Shown here piece after piece: positions 27,732 through 36,191 of a stretch of 64,000 nt of DNA. Each line of letters starts with the position of its first letter. Position 1 is the stretch's first letter. The stretch is from Mycolicibacterium llatzerense (GTDB lineage: Bacteria; Actinomycetota; Actinomycetes; Mycobacteriales; Mycobacteriaceae), in the NCBI RefSeq assembly GCF_000878195.1, contig NZ_JXST01000006.1, forward strand, positions 1 through 64,000. The letters are read 5' to 3'. The notes under the pieces are model-generated. The model was not told where the DNA came from. It saw only the letters and a program-made list of their open reading frames with translations, and searched no databases. The translations under genes and the position numbers were made by a program.

Positions 27732-29063
27732 GTGTTCATTGAGCATTCACCCTTTCTTAAGGAGGGTGTACCGCCCCGGACGAAGGTCGCGATCGGCATT
27801 GCGCTGGTCGCGACGTTCATGTGCGCGCTGCAGGCCACGGCGATGCTGTGCGGTTTCCGGGGTCCGCTCGAGCGCCTGATCGGCGATTACGTCGGAACCC
27901 CGGCGGGATTCACGGTGCCCTGGGCGGCGCTGGTGGTGGCTCTGGTCGCAGTGCCGCGCGACTACCGGCTGCCGATTGCGGGCACCGCACTTGGGCTCGA
28001 CGTGCTCTTTGTCGTCGGCCGGGAGTACGTCGGTCTTCCGGCGGCGATGGGCAGCGGCGCGTTGGTCGTGCTCACCGGGCTGGGTGTGTTTGCGCTGATG
28101 CGGTGGACCGGCTCGCGACGCGACACCGCGCTGAAAGGCGTCGCCACCGGCCTGTTGCTCGTGCTCGCCACCAAGGCCGGTGACGCCTGGCTGACCATCA
28201 CGTCGCTGACGCGCCCCACCGTGCTCGATGAGTTCGCGGCCCGCGCCGATCACGCGCTGGGGCAGCCGTCGTGGGTGCTGGGGCAGCTGGTCCAGCACCA
28301 TTCGGTGCTCTACTTCCTGCTGCACTGGGTGTATCTCGAACTCTCGGCCGCCGCGACCGTGGTGGCCATCTATCAGCTGCGGAACGTGACCACGGGTGGG
28401 CGGTGGCCCCGGCACTTCGTCGTCCGGACCTTCCTCGTGCTCGGTCTGATCGGCCCGCTGATCTATCTGATGTTCCCGTTGGTGGGACCCACCTACGCTT
28501 TCGGCCCGGCCGGTGGCGGATTCCAGGTCGGCGACTTCTGGCCGGCGCTGCTACCGCCGGTCGACGGCACCGCTGTGCCCATCGCGTTCGACACGTCGAC
28601 CCCGCGTAACTGCATGCCGTCACTGCACACGGCGTGGGCGCTGGCTGTGTTCATCCACTCTCGGTCGGGACCGCGGTGGTTGCGCATCGGCGGCACCTGC
28701 TGGCTGGTGGGCACCCTGGCCGCGACCCTGGGCTTCGGCTTCCACTACGGCGTCGACCTCGTGGTCGGTGCGGCGTTGTGCCTGACGGTCGAATCGGCGC
28801 TGCGGGAACCGGTCCGGCCAACTGCGCGTGCCCGACTACGGCTGATCGCCGGTGGCGTGTCCGTCATCGTCGGCCTGATGCTGTGCGTCCGTCACCTATC
28901 CGACTGGATGGCGGCGTACCCGATCATGTTCGGGTTGCTCATCATTGGCGCGTTCGCAACACTGGCCTACGGCTTCTACGCCACGTTCTTCTCGCATCCG
29001 GGCACTTCAGCGCCGGCGATCGAGCGGCTGACCGGCGAGGAGTCAGAAAGTCCAGCTGCGTGA
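27732..29063 (+). CDS. PAP2_3-type polytopic membrane protein (lipid phosphatase / inositol-phosphotransferase-like)
   Basis: 443 residues from GTG 27732 with about ten membrane helices. The catalytic-type motifs sit in the C-terminal half: CMPSLHTAWAL (about residues 297-307) and GFHYGVDLVVGAAL (about 337-350). This is the spacing of the PAP2_3 family that includes Aur1-like inositol phosphoryl transferases. A lipid-linked phosphate substrate on the outer face is likely, otherwise unspecified. The last 21 bp overlap the convergent lipoprotein gene. AT-richer sequence precedes the start, and AAGGAGGG at about 27763 lies inside the frame, not ahead of it. Confidence 0.8.
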   Translation: MFIEHSPFLKEGVPPRTKVAIGIALVATFMCALQATAMLCGFRGPLERLIGDYVGTPAGFTVPWAALVVALVAVPRDYRLPIAGTALGLDVLFVVGREYVGLPAAMGSGALVVLTGLGVFALMRWTGSRRDTALKGVATGLLLVLATKAGDAWLTITSLTRPTVLDEFAARADHALGQPSWVLGQLVQHHSVLYFLLHWVYLELSAAATVVAIYQLRNVTTGGRWPRHFVVRTFLVLGLIGPLIYLMFPLVGPTYAFGPAGGGFQVGDFWPALLPPVDGTAVPIAFDTSTPRNCMPSLHTAWALAVFIHSRSGPRWLRIGGTCWLVGTLAATLGFGFHYGVDLVVGAALCLTVESALREPVRPTARARLRLIAGGVSVIVGLMLCVRHLSDWMAAYPIMFGLLIIGAFATLAYGFYATFFSHPGTSAPAIERLTGEESESPAA

Positions 29064-29591
29064 CTGCTGCAGGACGAAGCCATGCTTGTTGTGATCAATG
29101 CAGGCGACGAGATTGACATCGGCGGCGCACGTGAAATATGTGACCCCCTGGGCGTCGTAGTTGATCTTGCTTCCGTTCGGGAGCTGTTTTTCCGGCGCGC
29201 CCGAAGTGCATGAATTGTTGGACTGTCGGAACTGATAGGGATGCGGGTCTCGGTCGCGCAACGGCACACTATTCGGCCCGACCGAGGTGCAGCTCGTATC
29301 GGTACTGCCCGACGTGGTACCCGGCAGGGCGAACGGTGTCGAACAGCTCATCGAGGTGTATCCGTTGATGCTGCAACGGATCCCGTCGGCTGTGGAGAAC
29401 TCCTCGGACGTCCCGGTGTGCCCCACGACGTCGTAGTCGTGTCTCTTGACCAACACGTAGCTGTCCAAGTTCGGGAAGCTGGTCAGCTCAGCGCGGGAGG
29501 TGGTCGGCGCCGGGCTGGTCGGGTGACTTGTGCAGGCGGCGCTCAATGTGAGTCCCGCGATCATGAAAGCTGTTCCTGCAACTTCTCTCAT
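29043..29591 (-). CDS. Predicted lipoprotein, paralogue of the next gene
   Basis: 182 residues. The signal peptide ends in a lipobox (LSAAC, Cys about residue 20), followed by a Thr/Ser/Pro-rich spacer. The domain that follows (FPNLDSYVLVKRHDYDV, then STADGIRCSINGYTSMSC, and GVTYFTCAADVNLVACID-HNKHGFVL) has the same pattern as the protein at 29595-30089. Paired Cys suggest disulfides outside the membrane. Unknown family. Only 3 bp separate it from the upstream gene, so it is the last gene of the operon. Confidence 0.7.
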   Translation of the reverse strand: MREVAGTAFMIAGLTLSAACTSHPTSPAPTTSRAELTSFPNLDSYVLVKRHDYDVVGHTGTSEEFSTADGIRCSINGYTSMSCSTPFALPGTTSGSTDTSCTSVGPNSVPLRDRDPHPYQFRQSNNSCTSGAPEKQLPNGSKINYDAQGVTYFTCAADVNLVACIDHNKHGFVLQQSRSWTF

Positions 29592-29594
29592 GTT

Positions 29595-30089
29595 TCAGAC
29601 CTGCGGCAGCCAGCCAGACCCGTTGGGGGACAAGACGAAGCCGTGTCCTTGGGAGTCCTTGCACGCGGTGGTGCGTTTGTCGTCGACACCGCAGGTCACG
29701 CCGTTGACGGTGAGGGTGTGAAACGGTGGAAGAGTTCTGAGGTTGTTCGTCTGCGGGATGCCAGAACCGATCGGGGCCAACCCGTAGTCTGTCCCGATCG
29801 AATTGAGGCCAGTCGTGGCCGGGGGAACTGACGGAAAGTTGTTGCCCGTGCAGATCGCTGCCGGCGGCATCATGAAATCACAGGTGATTCCGTCAGGAGT
29901 CAGGAAAACAACTTGTCTGGCGTGGATGCCCGGCGTCGACGCGTCGACTTCGTAGTCGACAGAGTTGACAGGCGTGTATCGGCTCATGTCCGGAAACGTC
30001 GGTGGGTCTGCCCAGGCGCTGGGTTGCGAGGCCATGCCGACCAACATCATTGCCGTGACGACGAACGAAGCTCTGGGGAGTGCTCTCAT
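29595..30089 (-). CDS. Exported Cys-containing protein of unknown function
   Basis: 164 residues with a Sec signal peptide (cleavage after SAWA, about residue 27). The mature part reads FPDMSRYTPVNSVDYEVD, FLTPDGITCDF, AAICTGNNFP and VTCGVDDKRTTACKDSQGHGFVLSP. This pattern is common among mycobacterial exported proteins but I know no function for it. Four Cys probably form two disulfides. It lies between the DUF4185 fusion gene and its lipoprotein paralogue, within the same minus-strand run. Confidence 0.72.
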   Translation of the reverse strand: MRALPRASFVVTAMMLVGMASQPSAWADPPTFPDMSRYTPVNSVDYEVDASTPGIHARQVVFLTPDGITCDFMMPPAAICTGNNFPSVPPATTGLNSIGTDYGLAPIGSGIPQTNNLRTLPPFHTLTVNGVTCGVDDKRTTACKDSQGHGFVLSPNGSGWLPQV

Positions 30090-30143
30090 GTCAGTTCCTT
30101 CCCAGACTCACTAGATCGGCAATCGTGTCCCGGCCAATTCGTG

Positions 30144-31724
30144 TTACTTGGATGCATTGACCTGCACCTGCTGAGTGTCGTACGGAGCTCCCAGAGGCTT
30201 GCCGTCCGAACCATTCTGGGTATTCCATTGGCTGACAAGGATATTCAGTTCATCGAGCGATGATCCTGGCATGATGTAGCCGCCGTACGGCTGGAAGACG
30301 TAGCCAGGAGCTGCAGGCGAGTTCTGCTGGGCTGCGACGATGGGCGGAGGGGCGAATATCTTGGTGGGGTCATCGGCCACGCGGACCTCGACTTGGTTGA
30401 CCCCAGGAGTGCTGTTGAAGCCGGACAACACTGGGTGGCCATCAATCTCGCGGAAGCTCAATTCTCCGAAATTCTGGCCTCGGCTCAATACGGCGGGGGT
30501 GTCGCTGTGCTGCCCCCAGCTACTTCCCGTCCACGGCTGCCAGGCATTTCGATCTGTGACATGCGCCGGATCAACTCGGTACATCGTGACGCCCTGGCTG
30601 CGGTCGAACGAGTCTCCCGCGATGTACACCATTCCGTCTTTGCCTTGGTAGCCGCTGACTTGGGTCGGCGGGTTTCCGGGCAAGCCAGGGGCCGAGGGGC
30701 GCCATGAGCCGGGCACGGGTTGCCAGCCTTTGGACGGATCGTCTGAGACCTCGACCAGCCAGGAACCGGCCGTTGGTTTCAGGCCCGAGGTACCGCTGAC
30801 CATCATGTACGTCTTGCCGTTGGCCTGAAACGAGCCGGCGGGCAGGGGATTGGTATTCGGGTCGATCGCCAGTGCTTCCGGCGGGGGAGGGAACAGGACG
30901 CCCGGGGTACCGGGGCCGCCCGGACTGTTGAGCGGCTGGCCGAAGATGGGCCTGCCGTCTTTGTCCCAGCCCACGATCGGCACGGCCACTGACCGGTAGT
31001 GCTCGTTGTCAGGGCCGCCGACCTTGTCGCCCTTGAAGGAGTCGCCGAACACAGCCACCAAACGGCCGTCCGGCAACTCGACGATCTCCCCCAGGTCGGC
31101 GGCGCCGATGCCCGGGATACCGGGCTGAGCACCGGTGCCGGCGATGGGTCCGAGGTTCTTCACTCCGCCCGGAGGCACCGATCCGTCAGGCCCAGGACCA
31201 CCGCCAGGGCCCAGCTTGAATCCGTTCAACTGGGTACCGATCAGCTTCAACGCCGCGGCTACCTGTGCGTCGAGGGTGGCCAATTTCATGGCCCGCCCTC
31301 GGATCGCTGCCTGGTATGCGTGCCTGGCCAGTTCGCGCAGCAGCAGCATTGGGGCCACGAGAATTTTCGGCAGCCGATCGGTGACCGTCAGATCCTCGCT
31401 GACGGAGAACATCTCGTCCTCGGCGTCGTCAATCGTCTTGACCGCGTCGTGCTTCGCGTTGCCAATCGTCTGCGCACCCTTGGTAGCCGTCGTTTGAGCG
31501 TGCTCGACCCGCTCCAGAACCGTATGGACCTTGGTCGCATCAGCTTTCAGCCGTGCCCGGGCCTGCTCACCCGCGGTGCCGCTCCAGTCGGCATTCTCGA
31601 GTCCGTGCTGCGCTTTGTCGTATGCGTCTTTCAGCTTTGTGGCGCGCTGGCCCCACGTCTTTGCGGCAGCCTCCAGCGAATCCGTGTTCCATGACTGGAC
31701 CTGCGACTTCGTCGGCATCGACAC
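30144..31724 (-). CDS. Predicted type VII secretion substrate: WXG-like helical N-domain fused to DUF4185 beta-propeller
   Basis: About 526 residues (GTG 31724; ATG 31718 possible). Residues about 1-110 are a helical hairpin with a W-x-G turn (GLENADWSGTAGEQARARL), as in WXG100/LXG-type substrates. A helical linker is followed by a Gly/Pro stretch near 190. The C-terminal about 310 residues match DUF4185 (AADLGEIVELPDGRLVAVFG, DSF, then HYRSVAV), a five-bladed propeller. DUF4185 proteins have been reported as endo-D-arabinanases, so the substrate may be arabinan of the mycobacterial wall. An EspC-like gene sits 17 nt upstream. Enzymatic activity is inferred, not seen. The frame extends to 31856 without a plausible start. 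Confidence 0.78.
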   Translation of the reverse strand: MSMPTKSQVQSWNTDSLEAAAKTWGQRATKLKDAYDKAQHGLENADWSGTAGEQARARLKADATKVHTVLERVEHAQTTATKGAQTIGNAKHDAVKTIDDAEDEMFSVSEDLTVTDRLPKILVAPMLLLRELARHAYQAAIRGRAMKLATLDAQVAAALKLIGTQLNGFKLGPGGGPGPDGSVPPGGVKNLGPIAGTGAQPGIPGIGAADLGEIVELPDGRLVAVFGDSFKGDKVGGPDNEHYRSVAVPIVGWDKDGRPIFGQPLNSPGGPGTPGVLFPPPPEALAIDPNTNPLPAGSFQANGKTYMMVSGTSGLKPTAGSWLVEVSDDPSKGWQPVPGSWRPSAPGLPGNPPTQVSGYQGKDGMVYIAGDSFDRSQGVTMYRVDPAHVTDRNAWQPWTGSSWGQHSDTPAVLSRGQNFGELSFREIDGHPVLSGFNSTPGVNQVEVRVADDPTKIFAPPPIVAAQQNSPAAPGYVFQPYGGYIMPGSSLDELNILVSQWNTQNGSDGKPLGAPYDTQQVQVNASK

Positions 31725-31741
31725 CGGTGCGGTCAAGACCC

Positions 31742-32035
31742 CTACCGACCCGGCATTGACCGTGACACGGCTGCGCCGCCTGCGGCGTCGGTGGCTTCGT
31801 AGGCGGCGGCGGCCTTGGTCAGGTTGCTGCCGAATTCGGTCAGGGCTTTCGAGCACTCACCATCGACATGATCGATCCCGGCCGACACGTCACCCACCGC
31901 GGCAGCACTCGGCTGCCACACGGGCCCGGCTGCGGCCTGTGCGGGAGCAGGTTTCAAGCCGGCGGCGGCGTCGCTCAATTCTCTGGCGAGCGACCGCAGG
32001 CCGTCGGGATCGACCTTCAATGCTGAGGGAGCCAC
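31742..32035 (-). CDS. EspC-like / DUF2580 small ESX-associated protein
   Basis: 97 residues from GTG 32035. A helix-turn-helix hairpin has GPVWQPSAAAVGD at the turn region and YEATD (YxxxD, the general type VII secretion signal) at about residues 78-82. Size and pattern match the ESX-1 secretion-associated EspC/DUF2580 proteins that pair with a larger substrate encoded next to them. That larger partner is the DUF4185 fusion, 17 nt downstream. First gene of a predicted four-gene minus-strand operon. Confidence 0.72.
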   Translation of the reverse strand: MAPSALKVDPDGLRSLARELSDAAAGLKPAPAQAAAGPVWQPSAAAVGDVSAGIDHVDGECSKALTEFGSNLTKAAAAYEATDAAGGAAVSRSMPGR

Positions 32036-32073
32036 GCATCCAGCCTATGCCCGCGCCGGCACACTGCCGGTCA

Positions 32074-33492
32074 CTAATTCGCGCGCTTCACCACATACGG
32101 CGTCACGGTGCTGCGGTGTTCGTCGAGGTCCAGTGCCCGGCCCAACGCGGGGAAGGCCCGCTGCGGGCAGTTGTCTCGTTCGCACACCCGGCACCCCGAG
32201 CCGATGGGCGTCGCGGCCCCGCCGGACAGGTCCAGCCCTTCGGAGTAGACGAGCCGATTGGCATGGCGCAGTTCGCAACCCAGCCCGATGGCGAAGGTCT
32301 TACCGGGCTGGCCGTACCGCGCGGCGCGTCGTTCCACGGTGCGCGCCACCCACATGTAGTTGCGGCCGTCGGGCATCTGGGCGATCTGCACCAGCATCTT
32401 GCCGGGGTTCGCGAAGGTCTCGTAGACGTTCCACAGCGGGCAGGTGCCGCCCGACGAGGAGAAGTGAAAGCCGGTGGCGGACTGGCGTTTCGACATGTTG
32501 CCGGCCCGGTCGACCCGGACGAACGACAGCGGCACGCCGCGCATAGACGGCCGCTGCAACGTCGACAGCCGGTGCGCGATGGTCTCGTAGCTCACCGAGT
32601 GGTAGGCCGACAGCCGCTCGACGTCGTAGCGGAATTCCTCTGCGACAGCGTGGAATTGGCCGTAGGGCAGCACCGCGGCCGCGGCGAAGTAGTTGGCCAG
32701 CCCCATGCGGGCCAGCTTCACCGACTCCTCGCTGGTGAAATTGCCTTCGGCCACCAGGCTTTCCAGCAGGTCGCCGAATTCCAGGTAGGCGAGCTCGGCG
32801 GCCAGCTTGAACACGTACTGTCCCGACGACAGGTGGCCGCCGATCTCCAGCGTCCTGGTCTCCGGGTCGTAGCGGTGCAGCACGTTGTCGCCGAGTTCGA
32901 GCCGCTGCACGATGCGCACGTGGTGTACGCGGCTCAGCCGCTCGGCCAGCTCGCGGGACAGTTCGGACCGGCGCATGTGCATGCGGAGGATGAATTCCTC
33001 GGCCGCGGTGTCGAGTTCGTGCAGGTAGTTCTGCCGCGTGTAGAAGTAGTCGCGGACCTCTTCGTGCGGCATGGTGATGGCGCCACTGCCGCTGCCGTCG
33101 GAGAACCGGTCCTCGGTGGCGGCGGCGAGCTGTGCGGTGGACAACCGGTAGCGGCGGTGCAGATCGACCATCGCGCGGGCCATCGTCGGGTGGGTGCTGA
33201 CCAGGTCGGCGATCTCGGGGATGTCGACGTCGACGCCCAGATCCCGATCCATCAGTGCTTCGCGTAGTTCGGCGACCAGCCGGGTGTCGTCCTGGGAGGC
33301 GAAGAACGTCGCGTCGACGCCGAACACCTCGGTGATCCGGAGCAGTACGGAGACGCTCAGTGGTCGCACGTCGTGCTCGATCTGGTTGAGATAGCTGGGC
33401 GAGATGTCGAGCATCTGCGCCAGCGCGGCCTGGCTGAAGCCGCGTTCGCCGCGGAGCTGACGCACCCGAGAGCCAACGAAAGTCTTCGCCAT
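32074..33492 (-). CDS. ramB: RamB transcriptional regulator (Rv0465c)
   Basis: A 472-residue regulator of acetate/glyoxylate-cycle genes. The N-terminal HTH_3 domain (VRQLRGERGFSQAALAQMLDI-type segment, then SPSYLNQIEHDVRPLS) covers about residues 8-65. A long helical IrrE-like middle follows, and the C-terminus has Cys-bearing SGCRVCERDNCPQRAFP near residue 440, a possible metal or redox site. RamB is known in Corynebacterium and M. tuberculosis to act on aceA/icl1; the isocitrate lyase gene lies 1.3 kb away across the divergent thioesterase gene. Autoregulation through the shared intergenic region is plausible. Confidence 0.92.
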   Translation of the reverse strand: MAKTFVGSRVRQLRGERGFSQAALAQMLDISPSYLNQIEHDVRPLSVSVLLRITEVFGVDATFFASQDDTRLVAELREALMDRDLGVDVDIPEIADLVSTHPTMARAMVDLHRRYRLSTAQLAAATEDRFSDGSGSGAITMPHEEVRDYFYTRQNYLHELDTAAEEFILRMHMRRSELSRELAERLSRVHHVRIVQRLELGDNVLHRYDPETRTLEIGGHLSSGQYVFKLAAELAYLEFGDLLESLVAEGNFTSEESVKLARMGLANYFAAAAVLPYGQFHAVAEEFRYDVERLSAYHSVSYETIAHRLSTLQRPSMRGVPLSFVRVDRAGNMSKRQSATGFHFSSSGGTCPLWNVYETFANPGKMLVQIAQMPDGRNYMWVARTVERRAARYGQPGKTFAIGLGCELRHANRLVYSEGLDLSGGAATPIGSGCRVCERDNCPQRAFPALGRALDLDEHRSTVTPYVVKRAN

Positions 33493-33617
33493 GAAAGCAG
33501 CCTAACAATGATGTGAATACCACCTTCGCAGAATTGGCAAATTGGCGCTGTGGCAGGATCGGGCCCGCGGGTGAGTTGGGCGATCCAGCCGAGTGGACCC
33601 GCCGGGAAAGGGACACC

Positions 33618-34472
33618 ATGACCACCGCGGAGACCGCCGAAAAGACCGTCGAAAAGGCCACGGCCACACTGGCAACGGGGCTGGCCAAGGTCCTGATGCC
33701 GGTCCCTGAAGGTCACCCCGACGTGTTCGACACCAGCTGGCCGCTGCGGATGGCCGACGTCGATCGGGACGGCCGACTGCGGTTCGACGGCGCCTGCCGG
33801 CACATCCAGGACATCGGCCAGGACCAGCTGCGCCAGATGGGCTACGAGGACGTCCACCCCGCCTGGGTCGTCCGGCGCACCATGGTGGATTTGATCCGCC
33901 CCATCGAGCGCGGCGACATCCTGCGTCTGCGGCGCTGGTGTTCGGGAACCTCGAACCGGTGGTGTGAGATGCGGGTGCGCATCGACGGCCGCAAGGGCGG
34001 CCTGATGGAATCCGAGGCGTTCTGGATCAACATGAACCTGGAGACGCAGGGGCCGGCGCGGATCTCGGACGACTTCCTGGCCGGTTTGAAGCGGACCGCC
34101 ACCACCGATCGGCTGCGGTGGAAGGGCTACCTCAAGGCCGGCGGCCGTGACGATGCCACCCGGATCGTGGACTACCCGGTCCGCGTCAGCGACATCGACC
34201 TGTTCGACCACATGAACAACTCCGTCTACTGGTCGGTGGTCGAGGACCACCTGCAGACCTATCGCCCCGAGCTGCTGGAGGCACCGCTGCGGGTCACCAT
34301 CGAGCACGACGCCGCGGTGGCCCTGGGGGAGCGGTTGGAGATCCTCACGCACGAGTTCCCGGCCGGATCGACGGACAAATTCGGTCCGGAGCTATGTGAC
34401 CGCGGTGTTACAACGCTCACATATGTGGTCGGTGACGAGGTCAAAGCGGTCGCCTGCCTGTTCGCGCTCTGA
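33618..34472 (+). CDS. Acyl-ACP thioesterase (FatA/FatB-like, Rv0466 type)
   Basis: 284 residues from ATG 33618 (AAAGGGACACC upstream). Two hot-dog domains are seen: the first around LRFDGACRHIQDIGQDQL and WVVRRTMVDLIRPIERGDIL, the second around DYPVRVSDIDLFDHMNNSVYWS, which carries the catalytic-type Asp/His/Asn. It hydrolyses acyl-ACP or acyl-CoA to free fatty acid. A frame opening at 33513 is longer but lacks a ribosome site. Divergent from ramB. Confidence 0.87.
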   Translation: MTTAETAEKTVEKATATLATGLAKVLMPVPEGHPDVFDTSWPLRMADVDRDGRLRFDGACRHIQDIGQDQLRQMGYEDVHPAWVVRRTMVDLIRPIERGDILRLRRWCSGTSNRWCEMRVRIDGRKGGLMESEAFWINMNLETQGPARISDDFLAGLKRTATTDRLRWKGYLKAGGRDDATRIVDYPVRVSDIDLFDHMNNSVYWSVVEDHLQTYRPELLEAPLRVTIEHDAAVALGERLEILTHEFPAGSTDKFGPELCDRGVTTLTYVVGDEVKAVACLFAL

Positions 34473-34486
34473 GTGCGCCGATTTAA

Positions 34487-34577
34487 CAGTACGAGCGTAC
34501 TGACCAGCGCATTTCGGTTACCAGTCAGTAGCTACTGAACCGGTTAAGCAACGCAGCAAATTCGCAATCTTCGCAAC
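34487..34577. promoter_or_regulatory. Operator cluster upstream of isocitrate lyase
   Basis: Perfect dyads CAGTACGAGCGTACTG (34487-34502) and CAGTAGCTACTG (34526-34537) share CAGTA/TACTG half-sites. Further on, TTCGCAA occurs twice with a 9-bp period (34561-34567 and 34570-34576), similar in flavour to the TTTGCAAA-type sites of RamB/PrpR. The start codon is 160 bp further on. Which proteins bind is inferred from the neighbourhood. Confidence 0.5.
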
Positions 34578-34737
34578 TTGGCTACGACTGTTGGCGAAAG
34601 TTGGCACCTGTAACCGCTGGACCTGCGGGTATGTGCTGTGTCATCGTCGTTATCAGCACACAAGCGAAGTCGCCGAAGCGTTAACAATCAGTTTGAATCT
34701 TGGCGCCCACGGCGACGCGGCCTCACGAAGGAGCACA

Positions 34738-36030
34738 ATGTCCAACGTCGGAAAGCCACGTACCGCCGCTGAGATTCAGCAGGACTGGGACACCAACCCC
34801 CGCTGGAAGGGCATCACCCGCGACTACACCGCAGCTCAGGTTGAGGAGCTGCAGGGCAGCGTCGTCGAGGAGAACACCCTCGCGCGTCGTGGCGCCGAGA
34901 TCCTGTGGGACGGCGTCACCAAGGGCGACGGCTCCTACATCAACGCGCTGGGCGCCCTGACCGGCAACATGGCCGTTCAGCAGGTCCGCGCCGGCCTGAA
35001 GGCCATCTACCTGTCGGGTTGGCAGGTCGCCGGTGACGCGAACCTCTCCGGCCACACCTACCCGGACCAGAGCCTGTACCCCGCCAACTCGGTGCCGGCC
35101 GTCGTCCGCCGCATCAACAACGCCCTGCTGCGCGCCGACGAGATCGCCCGCGTCGAGGGTGACAAGAGCGTCGACAACTGGCTGGTTCCGATCGTCGCCG
35201 ACGGTGAAGCCGGCTTCGGTGGCGCCCTGAACGTCTACGAACTGCAGAAGGCCATGATCGCCGCGGGTGCCGCCGGTACCCACTGGGAGGACCAGCTGGC
35301 GTCTGAGAAGAAGTGTGGCCACCTCGGTGGCAAGGTGCTGATCCCGACCCAGCAGCACATCCGCACCCTGACCTCGGCCCGTCTGGCCGCCGACGTCGCG
35401 GGCACCCCGACCGTCGTCATCGCCCGGACCGACGCCGAGGCCGCCACCCTGATCACCTCGGACGTGGACGACCGCGACAAGCCGTTCGTCACCGGTGAGC
35501 GCACCGCTGAGGGCTTCTACAACATCCAGAAGGGCATCGAGCCCTGCATCGCGCGTGCCAAGGCCTACGCCCCGTACGCCGACATGATCTGGATGGAGAC
35601 CGGCGTGCCGGACCTCGAGGTCGCCCGCAAGTTCGCCGAGGCCGTCAAGGCTGACTTCCCGGACCAGCTGCTGTCCTACAACTGCAGCCCGTCGTTCAAC
35701 TGGAAGCAGGCGCTGGACGACTCGACCATCGCCAAGTTCCAGAAGGAACTGGGTGCCATGGGCTTCACGTTCCAGTTCATCACCCTGGCCGGCTTCCACG
35801 CCCTGAACTACTCCATGTTCGACCTGGCCTACGGCTACGCCCGCGAGGGCATGACCGCCTACGTCGACCTGCAGGAGCGCGAGTTCGCGGCCGAGGAGCG
35901 CGGCTACACCGCCACCAAGCACCAGCGTGAGGTCGGCGCCGGTTACTTCGACAAGATCGCCACCACCGTGGACCCGAACACCTCGACCGCAGCTCTGAAG
36001 GGCTCGACCGAAGAGGGCCAGTTCCACTGA
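34738..36030 (+). CDS. aceA: Isocitrate lyase (glyoxylate shunt)
   Basis: 430 residues. Splits isocitrate into glyoxylate and succinate; in mycobacteria also acts as 2-methylisocitrate lyase in propionate breakdown. Catalytic Cys in [17 protein letters not shown] (about residues 189-205), metal/substrate segment [10 protein letters not shown], and NCSPSFNWK. Ribosome site AAGGAG 6 bp before ATG 34738. Ortholog of M. tuberculosis icl1 (Rv0467), with ramB and fadB2 as conserved neighbours. It is the carbon-source gate for growth on fatty acids and acetate. Confidence 0.97.
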   Translation: MSNVGKPRTAAEIQQDWDTNPRWKGITRDYTAAQVEELQGSVVEENTLARRGAEILWDGVTKGDGSYINALGALTGNMAVQQVRAGLKAIYLSGWQVAGDANLSGHTYPDQSLYPANSVPAVVRRINNALLRADEIARVEGDKSVDNWLVPIVADGEAGFGGALNVYELQKAMIAAGAAGTHWEDQLASEKKCGHLGGKVLIPTQQHIRTLTSARLAADVAGTPTVVIARTDAEAATLITSDVDDRDKPFVTGERTAEGFYNIQKGIEPCIARAKAYAPYADMIWMETGVPDLEVARKFAEAVKADFPDQLLSYNCSPSFNWKQALDDSTIAKFQKELGAMGFTFQFITLAGFHALNYSMFDLAYGYAREGMTAYVDLQEREFAAEERGYTATKHQREVGAGYFDKIATTVDPNTSTAALKGSTEEGQFH

Positions 36031-36084
36031 GCTTGCGAAGTGGAACCGGAAAGCCGGAGCCACTGAGCTTGCGAAGTGGAACCG
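36025..36084. repeat. 24-bp direct repeat spanning the aceA stop codon (36-bp period)
   Basis: An exact 24-bp sequence starting CACTGAGCTTGCGAAGTGGA occurs at 36025-36048 and 36061-36084. The first copy includes the aceA stop codon. Each copy can also fold: TTCCACT and AGTGGAA at the first copy are complementary. A third, shorter match (CACTGAGC) starts at 36097. Confidence 0.8.
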
Positions 36085-36119
36085 AGGGCTTGAGTCACTG
36101 AGCCGTTTGGTTTTGATAT

Positions 36120-36155
36120 GGCAGGCCCCGCTCAGGATCTGGGCGGGGCCTGTCG
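36120..36155 (+). terminator. Hairpin terminator of aceA
   Basis: GCAGGCCCCGC pairs with GCGGGGCCTG around a loop of about 10 nt (AGGATCTGG area). No clear T tract follows. Confidence 0.6.
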
Positions 36156-36191
36156 CATATCTTCAGAAGTAATCATGAGGAGAGGACAGCG

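Noticed and set aside
30144..31856. Extended start of the DUF4185 fusion at 31856
   Set aside because: The extra N-terminus is Arg-rich and overlaps the EspC-like gene; GTG 31724 or ATG 31718 is more plausible.
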